Below are positions 37,863 to 47,262 of a stretch of DNA of 64,000 nucleotides, piece after piece; the stretch's first letter is position 1; every line of letters starts with the position of its first letter. Position numbers and translations under genes: made by a program. The notes under the pieces were generated by a model. It saw only the letters and a program-made list of their open reading frames with translations, had not been told where the DNA came from and searched no databases. The DNA comes from Paracoccaceae bacterium. GTDB taxonomy: Bacteria; Pseudomonadota; Alphaproteobacteria; Rhodobacterales; Rhodobacteraceae. Where the stretch lies: assembly GCA_028097405.1 (NCBI GenBank), contig JAOHEK010000016.1, forward strand, positions 1 through 64,000. The letters are read 5' to 3'.

Positions 37863-38453
37863 ATGCAAGTAACTACTCTTTCGTTCGCCAATTTACACAA
37901 CCATGGCGAGCTTTTTGCCAATATGTTTCGTGCTAGACGACAAACTTTCATCGAACGAAACAATTGGAATCTTCCCGAAGCAAATGGAATGGAATTCGAC
38001 CAATATGATACGCCAGCGAGCCGATGGGTCGCTGTTCATGAATTTGGTCGCGTTCTTGCGGGCGTGCGTTTAACGCCAACCACTGCGCGCTGCGGCATCT
38101 ATTCCTATATGATCCGCGATGCTCAATTGGGGCTTTTGGACAGCATCGCTCAGGATCTGCTGTTCGAAAAGGCACCGGTTGCACCGCACATCTGGGAATC
38201 GAGCCGCGTGTTTGTAGCGGATGATGTGCCGGCAAAGCTGCGGCTGCGTGTCCAATGCGCGTTGATTAGTGAAATGGTGCGGTCTGCCCGCGAGTTGGGG
38301 GCCACATCGCTGATCGGTATCGTGCCCGAGCATAGCCCACGGCTTGCCCGGCGTACTGGCATCGATTGTGTGCCTGCGGGTCGGGTCATTGAAACAGATG
38401 GCGGGGATCGCAGCGTGTGCATCAACATTGGTCTGGCGACCAAGCTGCACTAA
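37863..38453 (+). CDS. luxI: Acyl-homoserine-lactone synthase (LuxI family)
   Basis: The enzyme makes N-acyl-homoserine lactones from S-adenosylmethionine and an acyl carrier. It has 196 residues. The invariant residues are all present with standard spacing: R25, F29, W35, E44, D46, D49, R69, E112 and R115, in motifs FRARRQTF, MEFDQYDTP, RLTPTT and WESSR. The acyl chain length cannot be read from sequence. It follows luxR after 53 nt, and rarA begins 51 nt after its stop. Confidence 0.96.
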   Translation: MQVTTLSFANLHNHGELFANMFRARRQTFIERNNWNLPEANGMEFDQYDTPASRWVAVHEFGRVLAGVRLTPTTARCGIYSYMIRDAQLGLLDSIAQDLLFEKAPVAPHIWESSRVFVADDVPAKLRLRVQCALISEMVRSARELGATSLIGIVPEHSPRLARRTGIDCVPAGRVIETDGGDRSVCINIGLATKLH

Positions 38454-38504
38454 GGACGTTCTGCCCTTTTCGTCAGCGCGGCAGAGGCGTAGCTTCTGCC
38501 GCAG

Positions 38505-39812
38505 ATGGCAGATTTATTTGATACCACGGGGGCGGCGTCTCTATCGGCGCAGCGCCCGCTTGCCGACCGGTTGCGCCCGGCGTCGCTGAACGATGTGATC
38601 GGGCAAGACGATTTGTTGGGTGCCGAAGGGCCGCTTGGGGCGATGATCGCGGCCAAAAGCCTTGGGTCGCTTATCCTTTGGGGGCCACCCGGCGTCGGCA
38701 AGACGACAATCGCGCGCCTTCTGGCGGATGCGACGGACCTCAGCTTCGTGCAAATCAGCGCGATCTTTACCGGTGTACCGGACCTGAAGAAGGTGTTCGA
38801 GGCAGCGCGGATCAGGCGGGAGAACGGGCAAGGCACGCTTTTGTTCGTCGATGAAATTCACCGGTTCAACAAGGCTCAGCAAGACGGGTTTTTGCCGTTG
38901 ATGGAAAACGGCACGATCCTTTTGGTTGGGGCCACGACTGAGAACCCGTCGTTCGAGTTGAACGCAGCGCTTTTGTCGCGGGCGCAGGTGATGGTGTTGA
39001 ACCGGTTGTCGCTAGCTGAACTGGAACGGCTTGCGCAACGGGCTGAAGCCGATTTTGGCCGTGCTTTGCCTTTGGATGGCCGGGCCCGTGATGCTTTACT
39101 GGAAATGGCAGATGGCGACGGGCGCGCACTTTTGAACCTAATCGAGCAAGTCGCCAGCATTCCGACCGAGACAAAGTTGACCACCGAAGCCCTGACCAAA
39201 CGTTTGATGCGACGGGCGGCGGTTTACGACAAGTCGGGCGATGGTCACTACAACCTTATATCGGCTTTGCATAAATCGGTACGGGGATCGGACCCGGATG
39301 CGGCTTTGTACTGGTTTGCCCGGATGCTTGAGGGTGGGGAGGACCCACGTTTTTTGGCGCGGCGCATTTCACGGATGTCGGTTGAAGACATTGGTCTGGC
39401 TGATCCGCAGGCGCAAGGCGTGTGTCTTGAGGCGTGGAACACCTATGAACGCCTTGGCAGTCCCGAGGGTGAGTTGGCCTTGGCGCAGGCGGTGACCTAT
39501 CTTGCGCTCGCTCCGAAATCAAACGCGGGCTATGTGGCCTATAAAGCTGCGCGGCGTGACGCCAAGACCACTGGGTCAGAGCCTCCTCCGAAGCATATCT
39601 TGAATGCGCCGACGGGCTTGATGAAAGATCAGGGTTACGGCGATGGTTATACCTATGACCACGATGCCGAGGATGGGTTTTCGGGGCAGAACTACTTTCC
39701 CGAGACGATGAAACGGCCCGTGTATTATACGCCGGTCGAGCGTGGTTTTGAGCGCGAATTGAAGCGCCGTCTAGACTATTTTGTAAAACTGCGCGCCAAG
39801 CGCGAGAGTTGA
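38505..39812 (+). CDS. rarA: Replication-associated recombination protein A (AAA+ ATPase)
   Basis: RarA (MgsA) is a clamp-loader-like ATPase acting at stalled replication forks. It has 435 residues, with Walker A GPPGVGKTT near residue 63, Walker B LLFVDEIHRFNKAQQD and sensor 1 GATTENPSF. The C-terminal tetramerisation domain has a KSVRGSDPDAALYW motif. It begins a compact run rarA-crcB-rluC-ATP12. Confidence 0.96.
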   Translation: MADLFDTTGAASLSAQRPLADRLRPASLNDVIGQDDLLGAEGPLGAMIAAKSLGSLILWGPPGVGKTTIARLLADATDLSFVQISAIFTGVPDLKKVFEAARIRRENGQGTLLFVDEIHRFNKAQQDGFLPLMENGTILLVGATTENPSFELNAALLSRAQVMVLNRLSLAELERLAQRAEADFGRALPLDGRARDALLEMADGDGRALLNLIEQVASIPTETKLTTEALTKRLMRRAAVYDKSGDGHYNLISALHKSVRGSDPDAALYWFARMLEGGEDPRFLARRISRMSVEDIGLADPQAQGVCLEAWNTYERLGSPEGELALAQAVTYLALAPKSNAGYVAYKAARRDAKTTGSEPPPKHILNAPTGLMKDQGYGDGYTYDHDAEDGFSGQNYFPETMKRPVYYTPVERGFERELKRRLDYFVKLRAKRES

Positions 39813-39844
39813 CAAGCACGGGCGCAAGCGACAGACCCGGGCGC

Positions 39845-40225
39845 ATGTTTGGAACGTTGATTTCAGTGGCTGTTGGTGGCGCGATAGGAGCTTCGCTTCG
39901 GTATTTGACCGGGGTTTGGATCGTCCGTTTGATCGGTGTCACCAGTTTTCCCGTTAGCATCATTGCGGTGAATATTTTGGGGTCGTTTCTGATGGGTGTT
40001 TTCGTTGTTTTGGCCGCCCGACTGGGGCTGAACCATCTGTCTCCGTTTCTGATGACGGGTTTTTTGGGCGGTTTTACCACGTTTTCATCCTTTTCGCTTG
40101 AAGCCGTGACCCTTTACGAAAGGGGCGATGTGATGCAGGCAGGATTATACGTGGGGCTGTCGGTTGTGGTGTCGATTTTGGGCTTGATGATCGGCATGGT
40201 TGTCACGCGTGCTGTGCTGGCATGA
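39845..40225 (+). CDS. crcB: Fluoride ion channel CrcB
   Basis: CrcB (Fluc) exports fluoride across the inner membrane as a dimer. From ATG 39845 it has 126 residues with four hydrophobic helices. The motifs GGAIGASLRYL near the N terminus and GFLGGFTTFSSFS (residues 72-84) are diagnostic. An overlapping TTG at 39809 is rejected as start. The stop overlaps the rluC start by 4 nt. No fluoride riboswitch is visible. Confidence 0.93.
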   Translation: MFGTLISVAVGGAIGASLRYLTGVWIVRLIGVTSFPVSIIAVNILGSFLMGVFVVLAARLGLNHLSPFLMTGFLGGFTTFSSFSLEAVTLYERGDVMQAGLYVGLSVVVSILGLMIGMVVTRAVLA

Positions 40226-41268
40226 GCGCTGTACAGTTGATCGACGTCGGATCAGACGAAGGCGATCAACGGCTTGACCGTTGGTTTCGGCGCCACTTCC
40301 CCCATGTGCCGCAGGGACGCATTGAAAAGTTGTGCCGCAAGGGTGAAATTCGCGTTGATGGCGGGCGGGTCAAATCCTCGACCCGTGTGAACGCGGGACA
40401 AACCGTGCGGGTTCCGCCGCTGCCTGATGGGGCCGCGCCGACTCCGACGCGGGGGCCTATAATTTCTAATGAAGATATCGAGATGATGCGGAATGCGGTC
40501 ATTTACCGGGACGATCATATCATCGTGTTGAACAAGCCCGCTGGGTTGCCGACGCAGGGCGGTTCCAAGCAAAAGCGCCATGTGGATGGGTTGTCGGTGG
40601 TGTTGACCTTTGATGCCGATGAAAAGCCGCGTCTTGTGCATCGGTTAGACAAAGACACCTCTGGCGTGCTGATCATGGCGCGGACCCGTATGGTGGCAAG
40701 TGCCCTGACCGAGGCCTTCCGGTCTCGCGATACCCGCAAGATTTACTGGGCCGCTGTGGCTGGCGCGCCAAGCCCACGTATGGGTACGATCAAATATGGG
40801 CTGGTGAAAGCGGGGGGGCATGGGCCGCGCGGTGAAGGCGAAAAGATGCACGCGATACATCCCCGAGAGGTGGAAAGCACAACGGATGCGAAACACGCGA
40901 CCACGGATTATGCGGTGCTGTCATCCTTGGCGACCCGTGCGTCTTGGGTTGCGCTGGTGCCGATCACCGGACGGACGCATCAGTTGAGGGTTCATATGGC
41001 CGAGCTGGGACATCCGATCATAGGTGACGGGAAGTACGGCGGATCTGGGCAAGAGAACCTTGGTGATGGGTGGGGCGCGCAGTTGGGGGGTGAGTTGAGC
41101 CGCAAGCTGCACCTTCATGCCCGTAGCCTGTCTTTGACCCATCCGATTACCGGAAATCGGCTGGAACTGACGGCCCCCATGCCCGACCATATGGTCCGAA
41201 CATGGGAGATGCTGGACTGGCATGCACGCGATGTGCCTGCCGATCCATTCGACGAGGACGAAGAGTGA
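40222..41268 (+). CDS. rluC: Ribosomal large subunit pseudouridine synthase RluC
   Basis: RluA-family enzymes convert uridines of rRNA to pseudouridine; the RluC type modifies 23S rRNA. It has 348 residues, with an S4 RNA-binding domain at about 17-65 and the catalytic motif HRLDKDTSGVL with D143. GRTHQLRVHMAELGHPIIGD lies in the C-terminal half. RluC is preferred over RluD from the S4-domain layout and length. The start overlaps the crcB stop. Confidence 0.9.
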   Translation: MSAVQLIDVGSDEGDQRLDRWFRRHFPHVPQGRIEKLCRKGEIRVDGGRVKSSTRVNAGQTVRVPPLPDGAAPTPTRGPIISNEDIEMMRNAVIYRDDHIIVLNKPAGLPTQGGSKQKRHVDGLSVVLTFDADEKPRLVHRLDKDTSGVLIMARTRMVASALTEAFRSRDTRKIYWAAVAGAPSPRMGTIKYGLVKAGGHGPRGEGEKMHAIHPREVESTTDAKHATTDYAVLSSLATRASWVALVPITGRTHQLRVHMAELGHPIIGDGKYGGSGQENLGDGWGAQLGGELSRKLHLHARSLSLTHPITGNRLELTAPMPDHMVRTWEMLDWHARDVPADPFDEDEE

Positions 41269-41969
41269 GCGATTGGGCCATGAAGCGGTTTTGGGAGGCG
41301 GTGTCTTTTGAAGCGACGGACGATGGCTACCTGATTAAGCTGGACAACCGCCCGGTGAAAACCCCAGCAAAGACCCTGTTGATCGTGCCGAACGAAGTTA
41401 TCGCGGCGCATATCGCCTCGGAATGGGAGGCTCAGGTGGAAACGGTCGATCCCTTGACGATGCCGTGGACGCGCACGGCGAATGCGGCCATTGATAAGGT
41501 TGCTGTGCAGCGCGCAGGCGTGATCGAACACCTTAGCGGTTATGCGGGGACGGACCTTTTGTGCTACCGGGCCGCGGGCCCCGATCGCCTTGTGCAGCTT
41601 CAGCAACAGACTTGGGACCCCATTCTTGAGTGGCTGGCGGTGCATCTGAACGTAAGCTTGCGCAGCACGGTCGGTGTGATGCCTGTTGATCAGGCCCCGT
41701 CAGACATTGCACGTCTTGCCAAAGCGATGGACCCGATGACCGATTTTCAGCTGACCGGTTTCCACGATCTGGTCGGCCTTTCAGGATCCTTTGTGATCGG
41801 TTTGGCCGCTGCCAAGAACGCTTTTACTATCGAAGAGTTGTGGGCCGCGTCCTGCCTAGATGAGACTTGGCAGATAAAGCAATGGGGTGAGGATGTGGAA
41901 GCGCGCGCTAACATTGCGCTTAAGAAACAGGCATTCCTTCACGCCACGGAAGTTTATCGTGCAGGCTGA
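41265..41969 (+). CDS. ATP12 family F1-ATPase assembly chaperone
   Basis: ATP12 proteins chaperone the F1 alpha subunit during ATP synthase assembly; bacterial homologues are restricted to alphaproteobacteria. The GTG start at 41265 overlaps the rluC stop and gives 234 residues. It opens VSDWAMKRFWEAVSFEATDDG, followed by LDNRPVKTPAKTLLIVP and the conserved DLLCYRA and LQQQTWDP segments. An in-frame start at 41202 inside rluC is rejected. Confidence 0.93.
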   Translation: MSDWAMKRFWEAVSFEATDDGYLIKLDNRPVKTPAKTLLIVPNEVIAAHIASEWEAQVETVDPLTMPWTRTANAAIDKVAVQRAGVIEHLSGYAGTDLLCYRAAGPDRLVQLQQQTWDPILEWLAVHLNVSLRSTVGVMPVDQAPSDIARLAKAMDPMTDFQLTGFHDLVGLSGSFVIGLAAAKNAFTIEELWAASCLDETWQIKQWGEDVEARANIALKKQAFLHATEVYRAG

Positions 41970-42180
41970 ATATTTGACCAACAATTTGTAACCGAACAAT
42001 AATCACCTTTTCTTGACCGGCGATTAATTTGCCGATCACCCTTGACCTTAAGGGGGGAATCCCGCCAAAATTTGTTAGTTCGGTGTAGAAATCATCGATA
42101 CTGCAAAAAAACAGGGCTTGAAGTTACGTGGGGTCCAAATGCGACCGTCCGGTAGGACGGGAACTCAGGAAGAGGTAAAA
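41970..42180 (+). promoter_or_regulatory. Upstream region of the bzt operon
   Basis: The 211-nt region is AT-richer than its flanks and has several TTGACC boxes (41978, 42013 and 42041 areas), none with a convincing -10 at 16-18 nt. A 6-bp hairpin (CCGTCC/GGACGG, 42150-42165) lies just upstream of the bztA start. This should hold the operon promoter; nitrogen control is expected from family knowledge but no NtrC site is clear. Confidence 0.4.
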
Positions 42181-43197
42181 ATGAAAACATCTATATTTAT
42201 CAGCGCGTTGGCAGCTGCTGTGGCCCTTGGTGGCCTTGCAAGCGCCCAGACGTTGGACGACGTGAAGGCGCGCGGAAAGATTAACTGCGGCGTCACCGAA
42301 GGCACTTTGGGCTTCTCTGCTCGGGACGGCGAAGGCAAGCATCAGGGTTTCGATGTTGATTTCTGCCGTGCTTTGGGTGCTGCTATTTTTGGCGACTCTG
42401 AAGCGGTTGAATACATCGAACTGTCGTCAAAGAACCGTTTCACCGCATTGTCGGCTGGTCAGGTTGACCTGCTGTATCGGACAACGACTTGGACGTTCTC
42501 GCGCGATGTCGATCTGAAGACGTCTTTTGTCGGCGTGAACTACTACGACGGGCAGGGCTTCTTGGTCCCAACGGGTCTGGGTGTGTCATCGGCAAAAGAG
42601 CTGGACGGCGCAACAGTTTGCATCGAAACAGGCACAACGACCGAATTGAACTTGGCTGACTTCTTCCGCGTCAACGGCATGTCTTACACGCCGCTGCCAG
42701 TTGGTGGCACGACTGAAGCGAAAGCCTTGTTTGAAGAAGGTGCATGCGACGTTTACACGACAGACGCTTCGGCGCTGGCCGGTGTTCGTGCTTCGCTGAA
42801 AGACCCAGCTGCATTCCAAATTTTGCCCGAGATTGTCTCGAAAGAGCCGCTTGGACCAACTGTGCGTCACGGAGACGACCAGTGGGGTGACGTCGTGCGT
42901 TGGACACAGAACGCGCTTGTCGCAGCAGAAGAGCTGGGCGTGACTTCGGCTAATGTTGCCGAACTTGCCAACGGCACTGACAACCCTGAAATCAACCGGA
43001 TGCTTGGTTCGGAAGGTGCTTTGGGTGCGATGCTTAACTTGGACGCTGACTGGGCTGCCCGCGCGATCGCGGCAACTGGTAACTATGGCGAAATCTTTGA
43101 GCGCAACATTGGTGAGAACACACCAATCGGTCTGGCCCGTGGCCTGAATGCTCAGTGGACCCAAGGTGGTCTTCAGTATTCGCCACCGTTCCGGTAA
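42181..43197 (+). CDS. bztA: Amino-acid ABC transporter periplasmic binding protein (BztA/AapJ)
   Basis: The 338-residue protein is the solute-binding subunit of a glutamate/glutamine/aspartate/asparagine or general L-amino-acid uptake system. The ATG at 42181, after AGGAAGAGGTAAAA, gives a signal peptide (MKTSIFISALAAAVALGGLA, cleavage after ASAQ). The mature protein has the family-3 binding motif GKHQGFDVDFCRALGAAIFG and continues to the conserved LGLARGLNAQWTQGGLQY-type end. It is first of four genes. Confidence 0.92.
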   Translation: MKTSIFISALAAAVALGGLASAQTLDDVKARGKINCGVTEGTLGFSARDGEGKHQGFDVDFCRALGAAIFGDSEAVEYIELSSKNRFTALSAGQVDLLYRTTTWTFSRDVDLKTSFVGVNYYDGQGFLVPTGLGVSSAKELDGATVCIETGTTTELNLADFFRVNGMSYTPLPVGGTTEAKALFEEGACDVYTTDASALAGVRASLKDPAAFQILPEIVSKEPLGPTVRHGDDQWGDVVRWTQNALVAAEELGVTSANVAELANGTDNPEINRMLGSEGALGAMLNLDADWAARAIAATGNYGEIFERNIGENTPIGLARGLNAQWTQGGLQYSPPFR

Positions 43198-43210
43198 GAT
43201 AAAAAATCAG

Positions 43211-43243
43211 AAAGAGACGCCTTCGGGCGTCTCTTTCGCTTTT
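43211..43243 (+). terminator. Intercistronic hairpin between bztA and bztB
   Basis: GAGACGCC and GGCGTCTC form an 8-bp stem with a TTCG tetraloop followed by TTTCGCTTTT. Such hairpins after binding-protein genes usually act as partial terminators and stabilise the upstream message, so more BztA than permease is made. Confidence 0.85.
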
Positions 43244-43294
43244 ATAGCATAACAAAATAAGCTTGCGTGCCGCGTTCAACAGGGGTGAACCATT

Positions 43295-44551
43295 ATGGCC
43301 GACCAGACCATCCAGCCACCGCGCGAAAGCTTCAATCTTTCGATGTTGCTTTACGATCAGCGTTACCGTGGTTTGACCATTCAGGTTGTTGTCCTGATCC
43401 TAGTTCTGTCAGGGTTTTTCTGGCTGGCGAATAATGCGGCCACCAATCTGGCGGCTATCGGTAAGCCAATCCGTTTTGACTTTATGGATGACACCGCCGG
43501 TTACGACATCAGCCAACATCTTATCGAGTATAACTCTACCGACAGCCATGGCCGCGCCACGCTGGTCGGTCTTATGAACACACTTTTGGTTGCCTTCATG
43601 GGCTGCGTCACCGCCACGATCATTGGCGTTGTTGGCGGTGTTCTTCGCCTGTCGAACAACTGGCTGGTATCGCGTCTGATGACGCTTTACGTCGAAATTT
43701 TCCGCAACGTTCCTGTGCTTTTGTGGATCCTTGTGTGCATGTTCACCTTCACAGCACTTGCGCCTCAGCCACGAGAGTTTCGAGGGGAAAACCCCGAAGC
43801 CACGATGAAGATGTGGGACTCGGTGGCCGTGACGAACCGGGGTATCTATCTGCCGGAACCATTGTTTTCCCGGCCTTTGGGCGACATCGACATTGGGGTC
43901 TTCAAGATCAGTATCGAGCTGTTGGTTTTGCTTGGGCTGCTGGCTGGAGGCATATTATTCGCGCGTTGGAACGCAGCACGGGCCAATAAAATTCAGGCCG
44001 AAACGGGGGAGCGCCCGACCACGATCTGGATGGCTGTCGCGGCGATTGTGATCCCGCCAATTGTTGTGTTGATCGCCCTTGGCTTCCACGTTGGCAAACC
44101 CGAGCTAACCGGTTTCAACTTTCAGGGCGGCATCAACATGAGCGCCCCATTGATTGCGCTTTGGCTGGGCCTTTCGCTGTATACAGGCACCTATATCGTT
44201 GAGGCCGTGCGCTCGGGTATTGAGAGCGTTAACAAGGGCCAAGCCGAGGCCGCATCGGCGCTTGGTATCCGGCCCGGCCGTACGATGAAGCTTGTGGTGC
44301 TACCGCAGGCGCTTCGGGTCATTCTTCCGCAGCTCACCTCGCAATACCTGAACCTGACCAAGAACTCGTCGCTGGCGATTGCCATTGGCTATATGGACCT
44401 TGTGGCGACGCTTGGTGGCATCACGCTGAACCAGACTGGTCGCGAGATGGAGACGATCCTAATGACGATGGGGATTTACCTGACAATATCGCTTTTGATC
44501 TCGTTCAGTATGACTAGGTTCGAAAATCGCGTGAAATTGGTGGAGCGGTAG
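43295..44551 (+). CDS. bztB: Amino-acid ABC transporter permease (BztB/AapQ)
   Basis: The 418-residue inner-membrane permease has a His/Gln/Glu-type transport domain with a long N-terminal loop. The EAA-loop segment (GIESVNKGQAEAASALGI followed by RPGRTMKLVVLPQALR) couples to the ATPase. At least eight hydrophobic segments are seen. bztC starts 1 nt after its stop. Confidence 0.92.
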   Translation: MADQTIQPPRESFNLSMLLYDQRYRGLTIQVVVLILVLSGFFWLANNAATNLAAIGKPIRFDFMDDTAGYDISQHLIEYNSTDSHGRATLVGLMNTLLVAFMGCVTATIIGVVGGVLRLSNNWLVSRLMTLYVEIFRNVPVLLWILVCMFTFTALAPQPREFRGENPEATMKMWDSVAVTNRGIYLPEPLFSRPLGDIDIGVFKISIELLVLLGLLAGGILFARWNAARANKIQAETGERPTTIWMAVAAIVIPPIVVLIALGFHVGKPELTGFNFQGGINMSAPLIALWLGLSLYTGTYIVEAVRSGIESVNKGQAEAASALGIRPGRTMKLVVLPQALRVILPQLTSQYLNLTKNSSLAIAIGYMDLVATLGGITLNQTGREMETILMTMGIYLTISLLISFSMTRFENRVKLVER

Positions 44552-44552
44552 G

Positions 44553-45857
44553 ATGGCAAGAGAAATCGCATTCGTTCGCTCGGAAATGCTGGGCGAAAAG
44601 CCTCCACCGGCCTCGATCGTCGGTGTTCAGGGCTGGATCAAAGACAACCTGTTTTCGTCGGTCAGCAATTCGATCCTGACGGTCGTCGCCCTTTATTTGG
44701 TCTTCGTTATTCTGTCGGGTATCCTGCCGTGGATCTTCCTTGGCATCTGGAACGCTGAATCATTGGCTGAATGCCGCGAAATCTTCGCAGAGCGCTATGG
44801 AGACGGGACGGAATACGCCTGCTGGGCTGTGGTCAAAGCGCGCTGGCATCAGATTGTCTTTGGGTACTATTCGCCCGATCAATACTGGCGACCGATCCTT
44901 GGTTTCATCCTGATCGCTGTGTCGATTGCACCGATTTTGTTCCCGAAGTTGCCGAAAAAGCTATTCTTCGTCTCATTCGCATCGCTGTTCCTCTATCCTT
45001 GGTTGATCTGGGGCGGAAGCTTCTGGACGCCAATCACTGCAGCTTTGGGAGCAGTCATTGGCTTTTTCGCTTACCGGTATGTGACGGAACGGTTCGGCTT
45101 TCTGTTTGGCGTTTTGGCTGGCTGTGCGGCGGCCTTGATCTGGTGGAGTTTTATCTCGGGGTTTGCCGCGTCTGCTTTGCAAAGCGCGATTCCGGCGACG
45201 ATTGCACAGGTCAGTTCGTTGAACCTTGCGGGCTTTGTTCTGTCGATCACCATTGGGATCGTTGCCATCGTTGCGTCGCTGCCCATTGCCATCGTTCTGG
45301 CGCTTGGCCGTCAGTCGGACATGTGGATCGTTAACAAACTATGCACCGGCTTTATCGAGACCATCCGTGGCGTGCCGCTGATCACGCTGTTGTTCGTGGC
45401 CACGGTTTTGCTGAACTACTTCCTGCCGCGTGGCGTCGAGTTTGACGTGATCTTGCGGGTGAACATTCTGGTGACGCTGTTTACGGCGGCCTACATCGCC
45501 GAAGTAATCCGGGGTGGCCTTGCGGCCTTGCCCAAGGGCCAATACGAGGCGGCTGATGCCTTGGGGCTGACCTATTGGCAGGCGCAACGTCAGATCATCT
45601 TGCCGCAGGCGCTTAAAATCTCGATCCCGGGTATCGTTTCGAACTTTATCTCGGTCTTCAAGGACACCACGCTGGTGTCCATTGTGGCCCTGAACGATCC
45701 GCTTGGCATCGCCAACAACATTCGCGCGAATTCCGACTGGAACGGTATCGTCTGGGAGCTTTATGGCTTTATTGCCCTGATCTTCTGGGTCGTCTGTTTC
45801 AGCATGTCGCGTTATTCCATGTATCTGGAGCGTAAGCTTCAGACCGGACACCGCTAA
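44553..45857 (+). CDS. bztC: Amino-acid ABC transporter permease (BztC/AapM)
   Basis: The second permease has 434 residues. Extra N-terminal hydrophobic segments, including IAPILFPKLPKKLFFVSFASLF, precede the permease core. The EAA loop (GGLAALPKGQYEAADALGLTY) is followed by IILPQALKISIPG. The length is that of BztC from purple non-sulfur Rhodobacterales, and longer than AapM, which is why the bzt names are used. Confidence 0.92.
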   Translation: MAREIAFVRSEMLGEKPPPASIVGVQGWIKDNLFSSVSNSILTVVALYLVFVILSGILPWIFLGIWNAESLAECREIFAERYGDGTEYACWAVVKARWHQIVFGYYSPDQYWRPILGFILIAVSIAPILFPKLPKKLFFVSFASLFLYPWLIWGGSFWTPITAALGAVIGFFAYRYVTERFGFLFGVLAGCAAALIWWSFISGFAASALQSAIPATIAQVSSLNLAGFVLSITIGIVAIVASLPIAIVLALGRQSDMWIVNKLCTGFIETIRGVPLITLLFVATVLLNYFLPRGVEFDVILRVNILVTLFTAAYIAEVIRGGLAALPKGQYEAADALGLTYWQAQRQIILPQALKISIPGIVSNFISVFKDTTLVSIVALNDPLGIANNIRANSDWNGIVWELYGFIALIFWVVCFSMSRYSMYLERKLQTGHR

Positions 45858-45870
45858 AGGAGCCTAGATT

Positions 45871-46659
45871 ATGGCCGAAGTTACAGAACACGCGGTTGAC
45901 CGCTCGCGATTGCAAGTCTCAGACGAAGTGGCGATCCAGATCAACGATATGAACAAGTGGTACGGCACCTTCCATGTGCTGCGCGACATCAACTTGACGG
46001 TGAACCGAGGCGAACGGATCGTGATTTGTGGCCCGTCGGGGTCAGGTAAGTCGACGCTGATCCGCTGCATCAACCGGCTGGAAGAACATCAGGCGGGCGA
46101 CATCATTGTGGATGGAACCGAGCTTTCCAGCGATTTGAAGAACATCGACAAGATCCGCTCGGAAGTTGGTATGTGCTTTCAGCACTTCAACCTGTTCCCG
46201 CATCTTTCCATTCTGGACAATTGCACCCTTGCCCCGATTTGGGTGCGAAAGGTGCCCAAGCGGGAAGCCGAAGAAACGGCGATGCATTACCTCGAAAAGG
46301 TGAAGATCCCAGAACAGGCCGATAAGTTTCCCGGTCAGTTGTCAGGTGGTCAGCAGCAGCGCGTGGCCATCGCCCGGTCGCTGTGCATGAAGCCACGGAT
46401 CATGTTGTTTGATGAACCGACGTCCGCGCTTGACCCTGAGATGATTAAAGAAGTGCTGGATACGATGATCGAACTGGCCGAAGAGGGTATGACAATGTTG
46501 TGCGTGACCCACGAAATGGGATTTGCGCGTCAGGTTGCCAACCGTGTGATCTTTATGGATGCGGGTCAGATCGTAGAGCAGAACGAGCCGGAAGAGTTCT
46601 TCAACAACCCGAAATCGGATCGCACCAAGCTATTCCTAAGCCAGATTTTGGGTCACTAA
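45871..46659 (+). CDS. bztD: Amino-acid ABC transporter ATP-binding protein (BztD/AapP)
   Basis: The 262-residue ATPase has Walker [10 protein letters not shown], signature LSGGQQQR, Walker [15 protein letters not shown] and the switch histidine in CVTHEMG. It energises the BztB/BztC permease pair. The spacer to bztC is 13 nt, with AAAGGAGCC before the ATG. After its stop, a short AT-rich convergent spacer (46660-46737) with small stems (GATACATTAAGTATC, GAAACCTTTAGTTTC) separates it from sixA. Confidence 0.95.
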   Translation: MAEVTEHAVDRSRLQVSDEVAIQINDMNKWYGTFHVLRDINLTVNRGERIVICGPSGSGKSTLIRCINRLEEHQAGDIIVDGTELSSDLKNIDKIRSEVGMCFQHFNLFPHLSILDNCTLAPIWVRKVPKREAEETAMHYLEKVKIPEQADKFPGQLSGGQQQRVAIARSLCMKPRIMLFDEPTSALDPEMIKEVLDTMIELAEEGMTMLCVTHEMGFARQVANRVIFMDAGQIVEQNEPEEFFNNPKSDRTKLFLSQILGH

Positions 46660-46737
46660 AGCACTTCTCGGAAAACCCGATACATTAAGTATCATTTAAC
46701 ACGTTGAAACCTTTAGTTTCAGGCAGCGTTAGGTGGG

Positions 46738-47262
46738 TCAAGTTTTTTCGAAAGGGCTATCGTCCAAATCACTGGGCACGACGAAGTCGATTGCGCGCCC
46801 TTGCTGCCAGTTGATGGTGTCCCAATTGGGTGCGTCAAATTCGATGATCGTGGTGGCTGCGGTCGGATGCCGGGCGAACTTGGGATGATCGGGTTTGGCT
46901 TGTAAAATACGCTCGGCAAATTCGGCAATACCTGGGTTGTGTGCGATCAGCATGATCACGGGCGATGTCTGGTTTTTCACAACATTCAGGATGATGTCAG
47001 GGCTGGCCAGATAAAGCGCGGGGTTGCTTTCCATCGTTGCGGTTTCGGGCATGATCGCGGCCATCCGTTCCCATGTCTCAACGGTGCGGCGCGCGCTAGA
47101 GACCAGCACTGTATCGGGAAGATATCCTTTCGCGACCAACCAGTTTGCAATTGCCGGAGCCGCGATGCGTCCGCGCGCGTTCAAGCCACGCTGGGAATCG
47201 TCCATGGTTGGATCGTCCCAAGTCGATTTGGCGTGTCGCATCAGAACAAGCGTTAGGCTCAT
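46738..47262 (-). CDS. sixA: SixA-type histidine phosphatase
   Basis: The 174-residue protein belongs to the histidine phosphatase superfamily: the RHG-type motif is LMRHAKSTWDD near residue 8, and a second active-site histidine is in LIAHNPGIAEFAE. SixA proteins act on phosphohistidine. ATG 47262 overlaps the stop of the upstream Fe-S gene (ATGA). A longer frame to 47445 is an overlap artefact. Last gene of the minus-strand chain. Confidence 0.88.
   Translation of the reverse strand: MSLTLVLMRHAKSTWDDPTMDDSQRGLNARGRIAAPAIANWLVAKGYLPDTVLVSSARRTVETWERMAAIMPETATMESNPALYLASPDIILNVVKNQTSPVIMLIAHNPGIAEFAERILQAKPDHPKFARHPTAATTIIEFDAPNWDTINWQQGRAIDFVVPSDLDDSPFEKT

Noticed and set aside
42181-46659. 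A nitrogen-regulator (NtrC) site upstream of bztA
   Set aside because: The family is often nitrogen-regulated, but no clear TGCACC-type palindrome could be placed in the spacer.
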